DNA from: Pedobacter nutrimenti
Lineage (GTDB): Bacteria > Bacteroidota > Bacteroidia > Sphingobacteriales > Sphingobacteriaceae
Length of the DNA stretch: 64,000 bases
NCBI RefSeq assembly: GCF_003208655.1
Contig: NZ_QKLU01000009.1
Location: 186,001 to 250,000, forward strand
Direction of reading: 5' to 3'
The notes under the pieces are model-generated. The model saw only the letters and a program-made list of their open reading frames with translations, was not told where the DNA came from and ran no database searches. Shown here piece after piece: positions 43,285 through 52,515 of this stretch (its first letter is position 1; the number at the start of each line of letters is the position of its first letter). The position numbers were made by a program, and so were the translations under genes.

Positions 43285-44364
43285 ATGAGCAATAAAGTAA
43301 AAATAGGCATTAGCATTGGAGATGTGAACGGAATAGGCCTGGAGGTTATTCTTAAAACGCTATCACACAACAGCATTCTTGATTATTGTACCCCCATCGT
43401 ATACGGACATACCAAGGTTGCCTCTTACCATAGGAAAGCACTGGGCCTGAATGATTTTAATTTCAATGTGGTCAATCACGCAGGGCTGGCTAATCCTAAA
43501 AAAGCCAATATGATCAATTGCTGGGAGGAAGATGTTAAAATTGACCTTGGTGTTTCCAATGAAACCGGAGGCAAATATGCCTTGCTTTCCCTTGAAAAAG
43601 CAACCGAAGACCTGATCAGCGGTGAGATCGATGCCCTGGTTACTGCACCGATTAACAAATTTAATATACAATCCGAAACCTTCAAATTCCCGGGACATAC
43701 CGAATACCTGCAGGAACGCAGCGGAAGCAACGATGTGCTGATGTTCCTGATCAGTGAGGAGTTAAGGATCGGAGTGGTGACAGGACATATTCCTTTAAAA
43801 GAAGTTTCTGAAAACATCACCAAAGAGAAGATTGTCCGTAAACTTAAACTGATCAACGACAGTTTAAAAAAGGACTTCTGGATTGAAAAACCGAAAATTG
43901 CTGTATTGGGCCTCAACCCGCATGCAGGTGACAACGGACTGCTGGGTAAAGAAGAACAAGATATTATTATACCGGCCATACATGAGGCATTTGATAAAGG
44001 TATTATTTGTTTTGGCCCTTATCCGGCCGATGGTTTTTTTGGCAATGGAACCTTTAAACAGTTTGATGCCGTGCTGGCCATGTACCACGACCAGGGCCTG
44101 GTCCCTTTCAAAACCATCGCCTTTAGCACTGGCGTAAACTATACTGCAGGGATGAAAGTGGTGCGTACCTCTCCTGATCATGGAACAGGTTATGATATTG
44201 CCGGAAAAAACCTTGCAGATCCGACTTCCTTTATAGAAGCCGTTTTTGCAGCTGTCCATATTGTCAAAAACAGGAAGGAACAGGAAGCATTGCTTGGCAA
44301 TCAACTCAAAACCGGAGGCAAAATTGTAGAGACTGCGCTGGATATCAAAGATGATGCAAATTAA
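43285..44364 (+). CDS. pdxA: 4-hydroxythreonine-4-phosphate dehydrogenase
   Basis: Oxidises 4-phosphohydroxy-L-threonine in the deoxyxylulose-dependent route to pyridoxal phosphate. 359 residues from the ATG at 43285; a TTG at 43279 is less likely. Metal-binding histidines appear in FPGHTEYLQ near 137, YHDQGLVPFK near 272 and SPDHGTGYDIAG near 297. The start GISIGDVNGIGLEV is typical. Related PdxA2-type enzymes use other substrates, but the sequence looks like the Bacteroidota PdxA. A promoter for the DUF177 gene follows. Confidence 0.93.
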   Translation: MSNKVKIGISIGDVNGIGLEVILKTLSHNSILDYCTPIVYGHTKVASYHRKALGLNDFNFNVVNHAGLANPKKANMINCWEEDVKIDLGVSNETGGKYALLSLEKATEDLISGEIDALVTAPINKFNIQSETFKFPGHTEYLQERSGSNDVLMFLISEELRIGVVTGHIPLKEVSENITKEKIVRKLKLINDSLKKDFWIEKPKIAVLGLNPHAGDNGLLGKEEQDIIIPAIHEAFDKGIICFGPYPADGFFGNGTFKQFDAVLAMYHDQGLVPFKTIAFSTGVNYTAGMKVVRTSPDHGTGYDIAGKNLADPTSFIEAVFAAVHIVKNRKEQEALLGNQLKTGGKIVETALDIKDDAN

Positions 44365-44390
44365 GCAGCCAAACATTTTTTGTAAAATGA

Positions 44391-44422
44391 TTTTATAAAT
44401 CTGAATTTAATTCATACATTTG
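44391..44422 (+). promoter_or_regulatory. promoter of the DUF177-rpmF-plsX-fabH cluster
   Basis: TTTT at 44391-44394, a 20-base spacer and TACATTTG at 44415-44422, which matches TAnnTTTG exactly. Start of transcription near 44428. Confidence 0.55.
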
Positions 44423-44443
44423 CGGGCTAAAATTTTGTTACAA

Positions 44444-44977
44444 TTGAAACCGTTAAAACAATTTTCAATCCCATTTACAGGCTTAAAAATTGGCAAACAT
44501 CAATTTGAGTTTGAAATTGATAACAGCTTTTTTGATGCATTCGAGTACTCTTTAGTCAAAAAAGGAGCACTTAAAGCAACAGTTGAGCTCGACAAACAAG
44601 AAACGATGTTAATTTTGCAAATCCATATTTATGGTACTGTAAAATTAGACTGCGACAAATGTCTGGCAGAATTTAATGCTCCTTTGGATATTAAGGAGCG
44701 GCAGATTGTAAAGTTTGCTGAAGATGAACTGGAAAGTGATGATCTGGAAATTATTGTGCTGAGCAAAAAAGAAAGCGCAATTGATGTTTCGGAGATCCTG
44801 TACGAATTCATCAATGTTTCAGTGCCTTTTATAAAGATCTGCGGGCAGAACGGAGATGGTCAGCAATGTGACCAGGAAATGATCGACAGACTGGAAAGCC
44901 TGTCACATGGTGGCGATAAAAAAGAAGAATTAACCAATGATGACCCCCGGTGGGCAGCATTAAAAAAATTAAAATAA
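44444..44977 (+). CDS. DUF177/YceD-family protein
   Basis: A 177-residue cytoplasmic protein of the YceD/DUF177 family, nearly always encoded before rpmF and implicated in 23S rRNA accumulation or 50S assembly. It has the family cysteine pair in KLDCDKCLAEF near residue 75 and two later cysteines (KICGQNG, QQCDQE). There is no ATG at the start: the open frame begins with TTG codons at 44420, 44435 and 44444. The first lies inside the promoter element; TTG at 44444 gives MKPLKQFSIPF, the natural family start, so it is chosen. rpmF follows after 18 bases. Confidence 0.88.
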   Translation: MKPLKQFSIPFTGLKIGKHQFEFEIDNSFFDAFEYSLVKKGALKATVELDKQETMLILQIHIYGTVKLDCDKCLAEFNAPLDIKERQIVKFAEDELESDDLEIIVLSKKESAIDVSEILYEFINVSVPFIKICGQNGDGQQCDQEMIDRLESLSHGGDKKEELTNDDPRWAALKKLK

Positions 44978-44995
44978 TAATTAAATCAATTAGTA

Positions 44996-45187
44996 ATGGC
45001 ACATCCAAAACGCAAGGTTTCTAAAAGTAGAAGAGACAAAAGAAGAACACACTATAAAGCAGAAGCTCCTTCTCTGGCTACTTGCCAAACAACTGGCGCA
45101 ATCCATGTACCTCACCGTGCATATAACGTTGATGGTAATTTATACTACAACGGTAAATTAGTTATTGAAAACACCTCTATAGGGTAA
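44996..45187 (+). CDS. rpmF: 50S ribosomal protein L32
   Basis: A 63-residue basic ribosomal protein starting MAHPKRKVSKSRRDKRRTHY, a clear L32 signature. It is the zinc-free (C-minus) type or partly so: the usual four-Cys ribbon is reduced to one Cys (LATCQTTG). It is part of the conserved DUF177-rpmF-plsX-fabH order that couples ribosome and lipid synthesis. A gap of 100 bases, holding a 9-base inverted repeat (AGTTTGTGT at 45203, ACACAAACT at 45268), precedes plsX. Confidence 0.97.
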   Translation: MAHPKRKVSKSRRDKRRTHYKAEAPSLATCQTTGAIHVPHRAYNVDGNLYYNGKLVIENTSIG

Positions 45188-45287
45188 TTTTTCTTGAAAA
45201 ATAGTTTGTGTTTTGCCGGTGTTTAAGTTTATCTTAGACCTATAAAAGAAGCACAATAATGCTGTTTACACAAACTGATTTTTTACT

Positions 45288-46226
45288 ATGAAAATAGGTC
45301 TCGATATAATGGGCGGAGACTATGCTCCCGAAGCGAATGTTTCGGGAGCAATAGCTGCCCATCAATTACTATCGCCCGGAGAGCATATTGTGCTGATTGG
45401 CGATACACATCAGATTAAACCTTTATTATCTGAAAAGGGATTCAACCCGGATCACTTCGAGTATGTTCATACCGAAGAAGTGATCGGTATGGGGGAACAC
45501 CCCACCAGGGCGATCAGCCAAAAACCCAATTCCAGTATTTCTGTCGGATTCAACTTACTCAAACAGGGTAAGCTCGATTCCTTTGCCAGTGCGGGCAATT
45601 CAGGCGCAATGATGGTCGGTGCCGTGTTCAGTGTAAAAACTGTTCCGGGTATCATCAGGCCTTGCCTGTGCACTATTGTACCCAAACTTGCCGGAGGTAT
45701 GGGCTTAATGCTCGATGTAGGGGCCAATGCCGATTGTAAACCAGACGTACTGGTCCAGTTTGGTATTGTAGGCAGCCTTTATGCTGAAAATGTGATGCAC
45801 ATCAGCAATCCCAAAGTTGGCCTGATCAATATTGGGGAAGAAGATGAAAAAGGAAATATGCTTAGTCTTGCAACCTTTCCTTTAATGAAAGATTGCAGTC
45901 AGTTTAATTTTATTGGTAATATTGAAGGCCGTGACCTGTTTAACGAAAAAGCAGATGTCATTGTGTGTGATGGTTTTACTGGAAATATTATGCTGAAACT
46001 TGCTGAATCCTTTTACATCATGACCATCAAAAAAGGACTGAAAGATGAATTCTTTGATCGTTTCAACTATGAGAACTATGGTGGCAGCCCGGTTTTGGGT
46101 GTCAATGCCCCGGTCATCATAGGCCATGGAATTTCCAGCCCTACTGCGGTAAAAAACATGATCCTGCAGTCCAGAGATATGATAACTACAGGCTTGGTAG
46201 AAAAAATACAAGCTGCATTTAAATAA
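45288..46226 (+). CDS. plsX: phosphate acyltransferase PlsX
   Basis: Converts acyl-ACP to acyl-phosphate, the first step of phospholipid synthesis in the PlsX/PlsY route; a peripheral membrane enzyme. 312 residues with GLDIMGGDYAPE at the N-terminus, SAGNSGAMMVGAVF near 103, and CDGFTGNIMLKLAES near 226, the standard PlsX blocks. It precedes fabH by 11 bases, as in many bacteria, so the two are cotranscribed. Confidence 0.96.
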   Translation: MKIGLDIMGGDYAPEANVSGAIAAHQLLSPGEHIVLIGDTHQIKPLLSEKGFNPDHFEYVHTEEVIGMGEHPTRAISQKPNSSISVGFNLLKQGKLDSFASAGNSGAMMVGAVFSVKTVPGIIRPCLCTIVPKLAGGMGLMLDVGANADCKPDVLVQFGIVGSLYAENVMHISNPKVGLINIGEEDEKGNMLSLATFPLMKDCSQFNFIGNIEGRDLFNEKADVIVCDGFTGNIMLKLAESFYIMTIKKGLKDEFFDRFNYENYGGSPVLGVNAPVIIGHGISSPTAVKNMILQSRDMITTGLVEKIQAAFK

Positions 46227-46237
46227 AATAAAGCAAA

Positions 46238-47227
46238 ATGAGTAAAATCCACGCCGCTATTACTGCGGTTCATGGTTATGTTCCCGATTATGTTTTAACC
46301 AATAAGGAACTTGAATCAATCGTTGACACCACCGATGAATGGATCATTTCCAGAACGGGGATCAAAGAACGCAGAATATTAAAAGGTGAAGGATTAGGTA
46401 CATCGGATATGGCAGTGCATGCTGTAAATGGTTTACTTAAGAAACGTGGCATAACGGCTGAAGAAATTGAACTGATCATTTTCTGTACCACCACGCCTGA
46501 CATGCCTTTTCCAGCTTCAGCAAATATCCTGGCCGATAAAATAGGTGCAAAAAATGCTTGGGGTTACGACCTTCAGGCAGCTTGTTCGGGTTTTATCTTT
46601 GGTTTGTCCACCGGGGCCCAGTTTATTGAATCCGGAAAACACAAAAAGGTTTTAGTTGTTGGTGGAGATAAGATGTCTTCCATTATCAATTACCAGGACC
46701 GCACGACCTGCATCATTTTTGGCGATGGCTGTGGGGCCGTTCTTTTAGAACCCAACAGCGAAGGTAACGGTGTTATAGATTCTATTCTCCGTACCGACGG
46801 TGCCGGCAGACAATACCTGCACCAAAAAGCAGGCGGTTCTGCCAGACCTGCTTCGCATCAGACCGTAGACAATCAGGAACATTTTGTTCATCAGGAAGGC
46901 CAGGCGGTATTTAAATTTGCCGTGACCAATATGGCCGATGTTGCTGCCGAGATCATGGAACGCAATCAACTGACCTCTGAAGAGGTGACCTGGCTGGTAC
47001 CTCACCAGGCCAATAAAAGAATCATCGATGCCACCGCTTCAAGAATGGGTGTTGGTGCTGAAAAAGTAATGATCAATATAGAAAGATACGGTAATACAAC
47101 GAACGGAACCATCCCCCTTTGTTTATGGGAGTGGGAAAGCCAGCTGAAAAAAGGAGATACGCTGATACTGGCGGCTTTTGGAGGCGGATTTACCTGGGGC
47201 TCTGTTTATTTGAAATGGGCATATTAA
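46238..47227 (+). CDS. fabH: beta-ketoacyl-ACP synthase III
   Basis: Condenses acetyl-CoA (or a branched starter CoA) with malonyl-ACP to begin fatty-acid synthesis. 329 residues of thiolase fold. Catalytic triad: Cys 116 in AACSGFIFG, His in VPHQANKRI near 256 and Asn in YGNTTNGTIPL near 286. The starter preference cannot be read with certainty, though Bacteroidota commonly make iso-branched acids. Followed by accB after 68 bases. Confidence 0.96.
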   Translation: MSKIHAAITAVHGYVPDYVLTNKELESIVDTTDEWIISRTGIKERRILKGEGLGTSDMAVHAVNGLLKKRGITAEEIELIIFCTTTPDMPFPASANILADKIGAKNAWGYDLQAACSGFIFGLSTGAQFIESGKHKKVLVVGGDKMSSIINYQDRTTCIIFGDGCGAVLLEPNSEGNGVIDSILRTDGAGRQYLHQKAGGSARPASHQTVDNQEHFVHQEGQAVFKFAVTNMADVAAEIMERNQLTSEEVTWLVPHQANKRIIDATASRMGVGAEKVMINIERYGNTTNGTIPLCLWEWESQLKKGDTLILAAFGGGFTWGSVYLKWAY

Positions 47228-47295
47228 TTTTTATATTACAATTAATCTTAACTTAGTTCATTCTAAGGCATACATCTTTTTAAAATCACTTAAAA

Positions 47296-47784
47296 ATGGA
47301 TATTAAGCAAATTCAGGAACTTATTAAATTTGTTTCCCGTTCAGGCGTAAATGAAGTCGCTATTGAGCAGAAAGACTTCAAAATAACGATTAAAACCAAT
47401 CAGACTCCTACAGTTATTACTGCAACAGTTCCTGCGGCTCCCCTAGCAAGTACTGCACAGGTATTACCTGCAGCTGTGGCGCCTCAACCAGTATCTGCTG
47501 TCGAAACCAAAGCAGCAGCCCCTGCTGCTGAAGATACTTCAAAATACATTACCGTTAAATCACCAATGATTGGTACTTTTTACCGTTCATCCAGCCCTGA
47601 TAAACCTTCTTTTGTAAATGTGGGCGATGAAATCGGAACAGGTAAAGTGATTTGCATTATCGAAGCGATGAAACTGTTCAATGAAATTGAAAGTGAAGTT
47701 TCAGGAAGAATCGTAAAAGTACTGGTTGATAATGCATCTCCGGTAGAATACGATCAACCATTATTTTTAGTAGAACCTATGTAA
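47296..47784 (+). CDS. accB: acetyl-CoA carboxylase biotin carboxyl carrier protein
   Basis: Carries the biotin of acetyl-CoA carboxylase. 162 residues: an N-terminal helical region, an Ala/Pro-rich flexible linker (about 38-82) and the biotinyl domain with EAMKLFNEIE, biotinylated Lys 126. Length and motif are typical of AccB. Followed by accC 36 bases later, forming the biotin carboxylase/carrier pair. No accA or accD in the window. Confidence 0.96.
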   Translation: MDIKQIQELIKFVSRSGVNEVAIEQKDFKITIKTNQTPTVITATVPAAPLASTAQVLPAAVAPQPVSAVETKAAAPAAEDTSKYITVKSPMIGTFYRSSSPDKPSFVNVGDEIGTGKVICIIEAMKLFNEIESEVSGRIVKVLVDNASPVEYDQPLFLVEPM

Positions 47785-47820
47785 TATTTGCCTTTGAGCA
47801 AATCATTATCTAATCAATAT

Positions 47821-49161
47821 ATGTTTAAAAAAATATTAATTGCCAACAGGGGCGAAATCGCCTTACGTATCATACGTACCTGTAAGGAAATGGGCATTAA
47901 AACCGTTGCTGTCTATTCTACAGCAGATCGTGAGAGTTTACATGTCCGTTTTGCCGATGAAGCCGTATGTATTGGCCCTCCCCCGAGTAAAGATTCTTAT
48001 TTAAGCATTCCGAACATTATCTCTGCAGCAGAACTGACCAATGCAGATGCCATTCATCCGGGTTACGGGTTCTTATCAGAAAATGCAAAATTCTCTTCTG
48101 TATGCCGCGATTACGGAATTAAGTTCATTGGGGCAACACCTGAACAAATCAACTCCATGGGTGATAAGGCTTCGGCTAAAGACACCATGAAAAAAGCAGG
48201 CGTTCCGACCATTCCAGGTTCAGAAGGCCTGCTGGAAAGCGTCAAAGATGGCATCCGGATCGCTAATGAAATGGGCTATCCGGTGATCCTTAAAGCAACT
48301 GCCGGTGGTGGTGGCCGTGGGATGCGTGTCGTATGGAAAGATGAAGACTTTGAAAACGCATGGGACAGTGCAAAACAGGAGTCCGGTGCTGCTTTCGGAA
48401 ATGATGGTTTATATCTGGAGAAGTATATTGAGGATCCCCGCCATATTGAAATCCAGATCATCGGTGACCAGTACGGAAAAGCCTGTCATCTTTCAGAACG
48501 CGACTGTTCTATCCAGCGCAGGCACCAAAAACTCGTTGAAGAAGCCCCTTCCCCTTTCATGACACCTGAATTGCGTGAAAAAATGGGCGAAGCGGCCATC
48601 AAAGGCGCAATTGCAGTTCAATATGAAGGTGCCGGAACCATTGAATTCCTGGTTGACAAACACCGGAATTTCTATTTCATGGAAATGAACACCAGGATCC
48701 AGGTAGAGCACCCGGTTACTGAAGAAGTGATCAATTACGATCTGATTAAAGAACAGATAAAAGTTGCTTCGGGTGTTCCGATTTCCGGCCGGAATTATTT
48801 ACCGGACATGCATGCTATTGAATGCAGGATTAACGCGGAAGACCCTTTCAACAACTTCCGTCCTTCTCCGGGAAAAATCACCAACTTCCACTCACCCGGA
48901 GGTCATGGTGTAAGGGTTGACACGCATGTTTATGCAGGTTATCAGATCCCGCCGAATTACGATTCTATGATTGCCAAACTGATCTGTGTTGCTCAAACCA
49001 GGGAAGAAGCCATTAGTACAATGGAAAGGGCTTTAAGTGAATTTGTCATTGAGGGCATTAAAACCACAATTCCTTTCCACTTAAAACTCATGAAAGATCC
49101 AAATTTCAGGGCTGGTAACTTCACCACCAAGTTTATGGAAACTTTCGAATTTTCGGAATAA
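47821..49161 (+). CDS. accC: acetyl-CoA carboxylase biotin carboxylase subunit
   Basis: ATP-dependent carboxylation of biotin on AccB with bicarbonate. 446 residues from ATG at 47821 (MFKKILIANRGEIALR); a TTG at 47788 adds an unsupported 11 residues. Blocks: GYGFLSENAKF near 81, the ATP-grasp glycine loop ATAGGGGRGMR near 160, RDCSIQRRHQKLVEEAPSP near 228 and EMNTRIQVEHPVTE near 287. It ends the DUF177-to-acc cluster; a terminator follows. Confidence 0.97.
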   Translation: MFKKILIANRGEIALRIIRTCKEMGIKTVAVYSTADRESLHVRFADEAVCIGPPPSKDSYLSIPNIISAAELTNADAIHPGYGFLSENAKFSSVCRDYGIKFIGATPEQINSMGDKASAKDTMKKAGVPTIPGSEGLLESVKDGIRIANEMGYPVILKATAGGGGRGMRVVWKDEDFENAWDSAKQESGAAFGNDGLYLEKYIEDPRHIEIQIIGDQYGKACHLSERDCSIQRRHQKLVEEAPSPFMTPELREKMGEAAIKGAIAVQYEGAGTIEFLVDKHRNFYFMEMNTRIQVEHPVTEEVINYDLIKEQIKVASGVPISGRNYLPDMHAIECRINAEDPFNNFRPSPGKITNFHSPGGHGVRVDTHVYAGYQIPPNYDSMIAKLICVAQTREEAISTMERALSEFVIEGIKTTIPFHLKLMKDPNFRAGNFTTKFMETFEFSE

Positions 49162-49233
49162 GCAGGTGCCGGACCTTTCCGGCATTTTAAACAAAATAGA
49201 TGAATTTAAATCTATTTGTAATATTTAAAACGT

Positions 49234-49273
49234 AAATACCATTCTATATAAAACAGAATGGTATTTTTGTTTA
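49234..49273 (+). terminator. terminator of the lipid cluster
   Basis: AAATACCATTCT (49234-49245) pairs with AGAATGGTATTT (49255-49266) around ATATAAAAC and is followed by TTGTTT. TATTTTTG at 49262-49269 also resembles the -7 element for tatC, so the site may double as its promoter. Confidence 0.75.
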
Positions 49274-49285
49274 ACACTAATTTAC

Positions 49286-50173
49286 ATGAGCGACAACAAA
49301 ACGCAGAATCTAATTGATTCCATTAAAAACAAAGGTAAAAATCTGGAATCGGAAATGTCTTTCTTCGACCATATTGACGTTTTAAGAAAACATTTGCTAA
49401 GGGCATTACTGGTTATTGTGATCTTCACCGGTCTGGCTTTCTGGTATTATGATTTTATCTTCAATACGGTCATCATGGGCCCTAAAAAACCTGATTTCTG
49501 GACTTACAGAATGATGTGTAAACTGGTCGATTTTTTCCCCTCCCTGGGTTCTGACTTTTGCATTACCAAAATTAACGGTAAAATCATCAATACAGAGATG
49601 GCTGGTCAGTTTACCTTACAAATCAATTCCTGTGTCATGACCGGAATTATTTTTGGTATTCCTTACCTTCTTTTTGAAATCTGGCTTTTTGTTAAACCCG
49701 CCCTGCATGAAAATGAAAAAAAATCAACCAGCGGCTTTGTCTTTTTTGCTTCCAGCTTATTCCTGATCGGGATTCTTTTTGGTTATTACATCATTTGCCC
49801 CCTTTCGATAAACTTCCTGACCAATTTTTCTGTCAGTAAAGAAATTGAAAATACCTTTACAATTGATTCCTATCTATCTTCGGTGGCCACGCTGACCATA
49901 GGAACAGGAATAATTTTCGAGCTGCCGGTGGTGATTTACATTCTTTCCAAGTTTGGAATTATGACGCCAAAATTCATGAGGGCAAGCAGAAGATATGCAA
50001 TTGTCGTGATCCTGATTATTGCAGCCATTGTTACCCCTACTCCGGATATCATTACCATGCTGGTGGTTGCCTTCCCTCTTTTTATTCTTTATGAATTGAG
50101 TATTTTCATTTCGGCCAGCATTGAAAAAAGACGGAATAAAGAACTATACGGCACCGCAAAAACAAGGGCCTAA
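49286..50173 (+). CDS. tatC: Sec-independent protein translocase TatC
   Basis: Signal-recognition subunit of the twin-arginine translocase in the inner membrane. 295 residues with six hydrophobic helices; the N-terminal cytoplasmic MSFFDHIDVLRKHLLRALL (about 22-42) and the F-x-E-x-W-like FEIWLFVKPALHENEK near 130 are family marks. Compared with short TatC proteins it has a longer first periplasmic loop (about 60-115, including DFCITKINGK). No tatA/tatB neighbours. A terminator-like hairpin precedes it. Confidence 0.95.
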   Translation: MSDNKTQNLIDSIKNKGKNLESEMSFFDHIDVLRKHLLRALLVIVIFTGLAFWYYDFIFNTVIMGPKKPDFWTYRMMCKLVDFFPSLGSDFCITKINGKIINTEMAGQFTLQINSCVMTGIIFGIPYLLFEIWLFVKPALHENEKKSTSGFVFFASSLFLIGILFGYYIICPLSINFLTNFSVSKEIENTFTIDSYLSSVATLTIGTGIIFELPVVIYILSKFGIMTPKFMRASRRYAIVVILIIAAIVTPTPDIITMLVVAFPLFILYELSIFISASIEKRRNKELYGTAKTRA

Positions 50174-50186
50174 CAGAAAAATTACT

Positions 50187-50215
50187 TTTGATATTTATTA
50201 TTCTCTATACATTTG
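50187..50215 (+). promoter_or_regulatory. promoter of rpiB
   Basis: TTTG at 50187-50190, a 17-base spacer and TACATTTG at 50208-50215. The ATG at 50219 is only three bases beyond, so the transcript may be leaderless. Confidence 0.5.
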
Positions 50216-50218
50216 AAT

Positions 50219-50653
50219 ATGTCAGCTAAGCTAAAAATTGCCATCGGTTCTGACCATGCAGGTTATGAATACAAAGAAATGCTAAAAACTTTCCTTCAGG
50301 ATGATGAACTGAAAGACTTTGGAACAGATTCTCTAGCATCTGTTGACTACCCTGATTTTGCACATCCTGTCGCCTCAGCGGTAGAAAGCGGAGCCTATAA
50401 TTTTGGGATATTGGTTTGTGGCAGTGCCAATGGTGTGGCAATTACAGCCAACAAACACCAGCACATCCGGGCGGCCATTTGCTGGGAAAATGAAATCGCA
50501 GCTTTGGCCAGACAACACAACAATGCCAATATTATTTGTATCCCGGCCCGATTTGTCTCCCAGGACCTCGCAAAGGAAATGGTAAAAACCTTTCTACAAA
50601 CTGCTTTTGAAGGAGGAAGGCATGCTGGCCGGGTCGATAAAATATCATGCTAA
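50219..50653 (+). CDS. rpiB: ribose 5-phosphate isomerase B
   Basis: Interconverts ribose 5-phosphate and ribulose 5-phosphate. 144 residues from the ATG at 50219 (an in-frame TTG at 50213 lies in the promoter). KIAIGSDHAGYEYKE near residue 6 and LVCGSANGVAITANKH near 64, with the conserved Cys and His, identify the RpiB/LacAB family. It stands between tatC and a peptidase gene that follows after 39 bases. Confidence 0.94.
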   Translation: MSAKLKIAIGSDHAGYEYKEMLKTFLQDDELKDFGTDSLASVDYPDFAHPVASAVESGAYNFGILVCGSANGVAITANKHQHIRAAICWENEIAALARQHNNANIICIPARFVSQDLAKEMVKTFLQTAFEGGRHAGRVDKISC

Positions 50654-50692
50654 ACCACTGTCTGACCAGCAGTATAACCAACTAACTAAAAA

Positions 50693-52315
50693 ATGAAAAA
50701 ACCATTACTTTACGCAGGCCTTGTTCTTTTTATGGGTTTTGGTGCTTTTGCACAAAACAAAACCGCTATAAAATTTAGCCAGAGCATTTCTAAGGACAAT
50801 GCCTACAAACACCTCTCGGTCCTCGCATCTGATGAATATGAAGGAAGAGAAACCGGTAAAAAAGGCGCCTGGATGGCTGCTGATTATATCCGGAACCATT
50901 TCAAATCCCTCGGGCTGAAAGGACCTGTAGGCGGCAATTATTTCCAGCCTATTGATATGGTCAGTTATGATGTCGTTCAAAGCATCCTGACCATCAACGG
51001 ACAAGCCAAAGAACTGCTTAAAGATTTTATCATCTCACCTTCCAGTGTAACCCAAAATGGTTTCACCCTGAATAAAAATGCGGTCATTTTTGCGGGTTAC
51101 GGACTTTCTAAACCTGATTTTAATGAGTTTGAAGGGTTGAATATAAAAGACCGGATTGTCATGGTTTTTGCTAGCGGGGATCCAACGCAAAAAAGTACGG
51201 AAAAACCTGCTACCGACAGGGCAGCCATGCGTGCTGCACTGGTCGCCCGACAGGCCAAATTAAAATACCTGAGCGACAATGGGGCATTAGCCGTAATTCA
51301 AATTGATCCTTCTCTGGACAATCCTAACGAAGAGACCATTGCCCGCTACAACAATGGTGCAGGTCGTCTGACCTTAAAAACGCCGGATCTGCTGGAGAAA
51401 ATGAAAGAACAAAAATCATTACCGGTCATCAATATATCAACAGCAACCGCTAATGAGATTTTAAAACAGAGCGGCAGCAATGTGCAGTCTGTACAACAGC
51501 AAATAACAAATACCGGCAAACCTGCTTCAAAAGAACTAAGTGTTGTTTTATCGGTCAGTGCCCTGAAAAAAGAAGTAAAAGTCCGTGCAGAAAATGTACT
51601 TGGCTTTCTGGAAGGTTCAGATCCTAAACTCAAAAAGGAAGTTCTTGTTGTGACCGGCCACTACGATCATATTGGACTGACCACCTCGGGAACAGATAAA
51701 GTAAATAACGGGGCAGACGATGACGGTTCGGGAACCACAGGGGTACTGATGATTGCCGAAGCTTTTGCCAAAGCCAAAAAAGCAGGCAAAGGGCCAAAAA
51801 GAAGTATCCTTTTTATGACAGTAGTTGGAGAAGAAAAAGGTCTTTTAGGCTCTGAGTGGTATTCTGAGCATCCTGTGTTTCCTATGGAAAATACCATTAC
51901 CAACCTGAACATTGATATGATTGGAAGAGTTGATCCCGACCATGAACAAAACCCCGATTATGTGTACATCATTGGTTCTGATATGCTGAGTTCGGACCTG
52001 GATAAACTTGGAAAAAAAGCAAATACAGATTATGTAAAAATGAATCTGGATATGAGATACAACAACCGTACAGATCCTAACCGGTTCTACTACCGTTCAG
52101 ACCATTACAACTTTGCAAAACATAATGTTCCTGTCATTTTTTACTTCAATGGTGTGCATGCGGACTATCATCAACCTGGTGACGAAGTGAGTAAGATCAA
52201 TTTTCCACTTCTTGCCCGGCGGGCAAAACTGGTTTATTTTACGGCCTGGGAGCTGGCCAATGGAGCTAAAAGGCCCCTTGTCGATAAAAATGAAGACGGT
52301 ACACCCAAAAAATAA
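50693..52315 (+). CDS. M28-family zinc peptidase with PA domain
   Basis: A 540-residue exported metallopeptidase. Signal peptide ending near GAFAQN (about residue 20); a protease-associated insertion (about 130-270); catalytic M28 domain with zinc ligands in VTGHYDHIGLT (near 322), NNGADDDGSGTTG (near 339), the catalytic Glu in VVGEEKGLLGS (near 384), NIDMIGRVDPDH (near 408) and the late His in GVHADYHQPGDEV (near 500). Likely an aminopeptidase or carboxypeptidase of the periplasm or outside. A 21-base-pair hairpin follows. Confidence 0.93.
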   Translation: MKKPLLYAGLVLFMGFGAFAQNKTAIKFSQSISKDNAYKHLSVLASDEYEGRETGKKGAWMAADYIRNHFKSLGLKGPVGGNYFQPIDMVSYDVVQSILTINGQAKELLKDFIISPSSVTQNGFTLNKNAVIFAGYGLSKPDFNEFEGLNIKDRIVMVFASGDPTQKSTEKPATDRAAMRAALVARQAKLKYLSDNGALAVIQIDPSLDNPNEETIARYNNGAGRLTLKTPDLLEKMKEQKSLPVINISTATANEILKQSGSNVQSVQQQITNTGKPASKELSVVLSVSALKKEVKVRAENVLGFLEGSDPKLKKEVLVVTGHYDHIGLTTSGTDKVNNGADDDGSGTTGVLMIAEAFAKAKKAGKGPKRSILFMTVVGEEKGLLGSEWYSEHPVFPMENTITNLNIDMIGRVDPDHEQNPDYVYIIGSDMLSSDLDKLGKKANTDYVKMNLDMRYNNRTDPNRFYYRSDHYNFAKHNVPVIFYFNGVHADYHQPGDEVSKINFPLLARRAKLVYFTAWELANGAKRPLVDKNEDGTPKK

Positions 52316-52318
52316 TCT

Positions 52319-52365
52319 GTTTAAAACAAATAAACCTGCGATGAGCAGGTTTATTTGTTTTAAAC
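52319..52365. terminator. 21-base-pair perfect hairpin without a T tract
   Basis: The stem runs 52319-52339 with 52345-52365 and has only the five-base loop GATGA. It contains TTTATTTGTTTT within the stem but no T run after it. It is placed directly after the peptidase stop and probably ends that transcript or protects its 3' end. Confidence 0.65.
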
Positions 52366-52384
52366 CCATTTCGAGATTTAATTC

Positions 52385-52414
52385 TTTTAGCTGTTTGCGA
52401 ATTATTTATATTTG
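52385..52414 (+). promoter_or_regulatory. promoter of the LutB-like gene
   Basis: TTTT at 52385-52388, an 18-base spacer and TATATTTG at 52407-52414, an exact TAnnTTTG. It leaves a leader of about 110 bases before the ATG at 52532. Confidence 0.5.
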
Positions 52415-52458
52415 AAAGGATGAAAACGTCATAAAGACGGAGAAACACGATTACACCT

Positions 52459-52515
52459 ATGAAAACTGCCAGAGCTTTATTCCTTAAAAAGAACAAGCTG
52501 GGGCAGGCTTCCTAA
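52459..52515 (+). CDS. possible 18-residue upstream ORF in the lutB-like leader
   Basis: ATG at 52459 to TAA at 52515, encoding MKTARALFLKKNKLGQAS, a short basic peptide. It ends 16 bases before the LutB-like start codon. No amino acid is over-represented in a way that suggests attenuation, and no homologue is known to me. Could be chance. Confidence 0.25.
   Translation: MKTARALFLKKNKLGQAS

Noticed and set aside
43476..44376. Two long minus-strand frames (167 and 170 codons) antisense to pdxA
   Set aside because: They overlap each other and a well-conserved gene; composition is that of complementary coding sequence.
45203..45276. 9-base inverted repeat between rpmF and plsX as a regulatory element
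   Set aside because: Arms are short and 56 bases apart; could be chance in AT-rich sequence. Mentioned only under rpmF.
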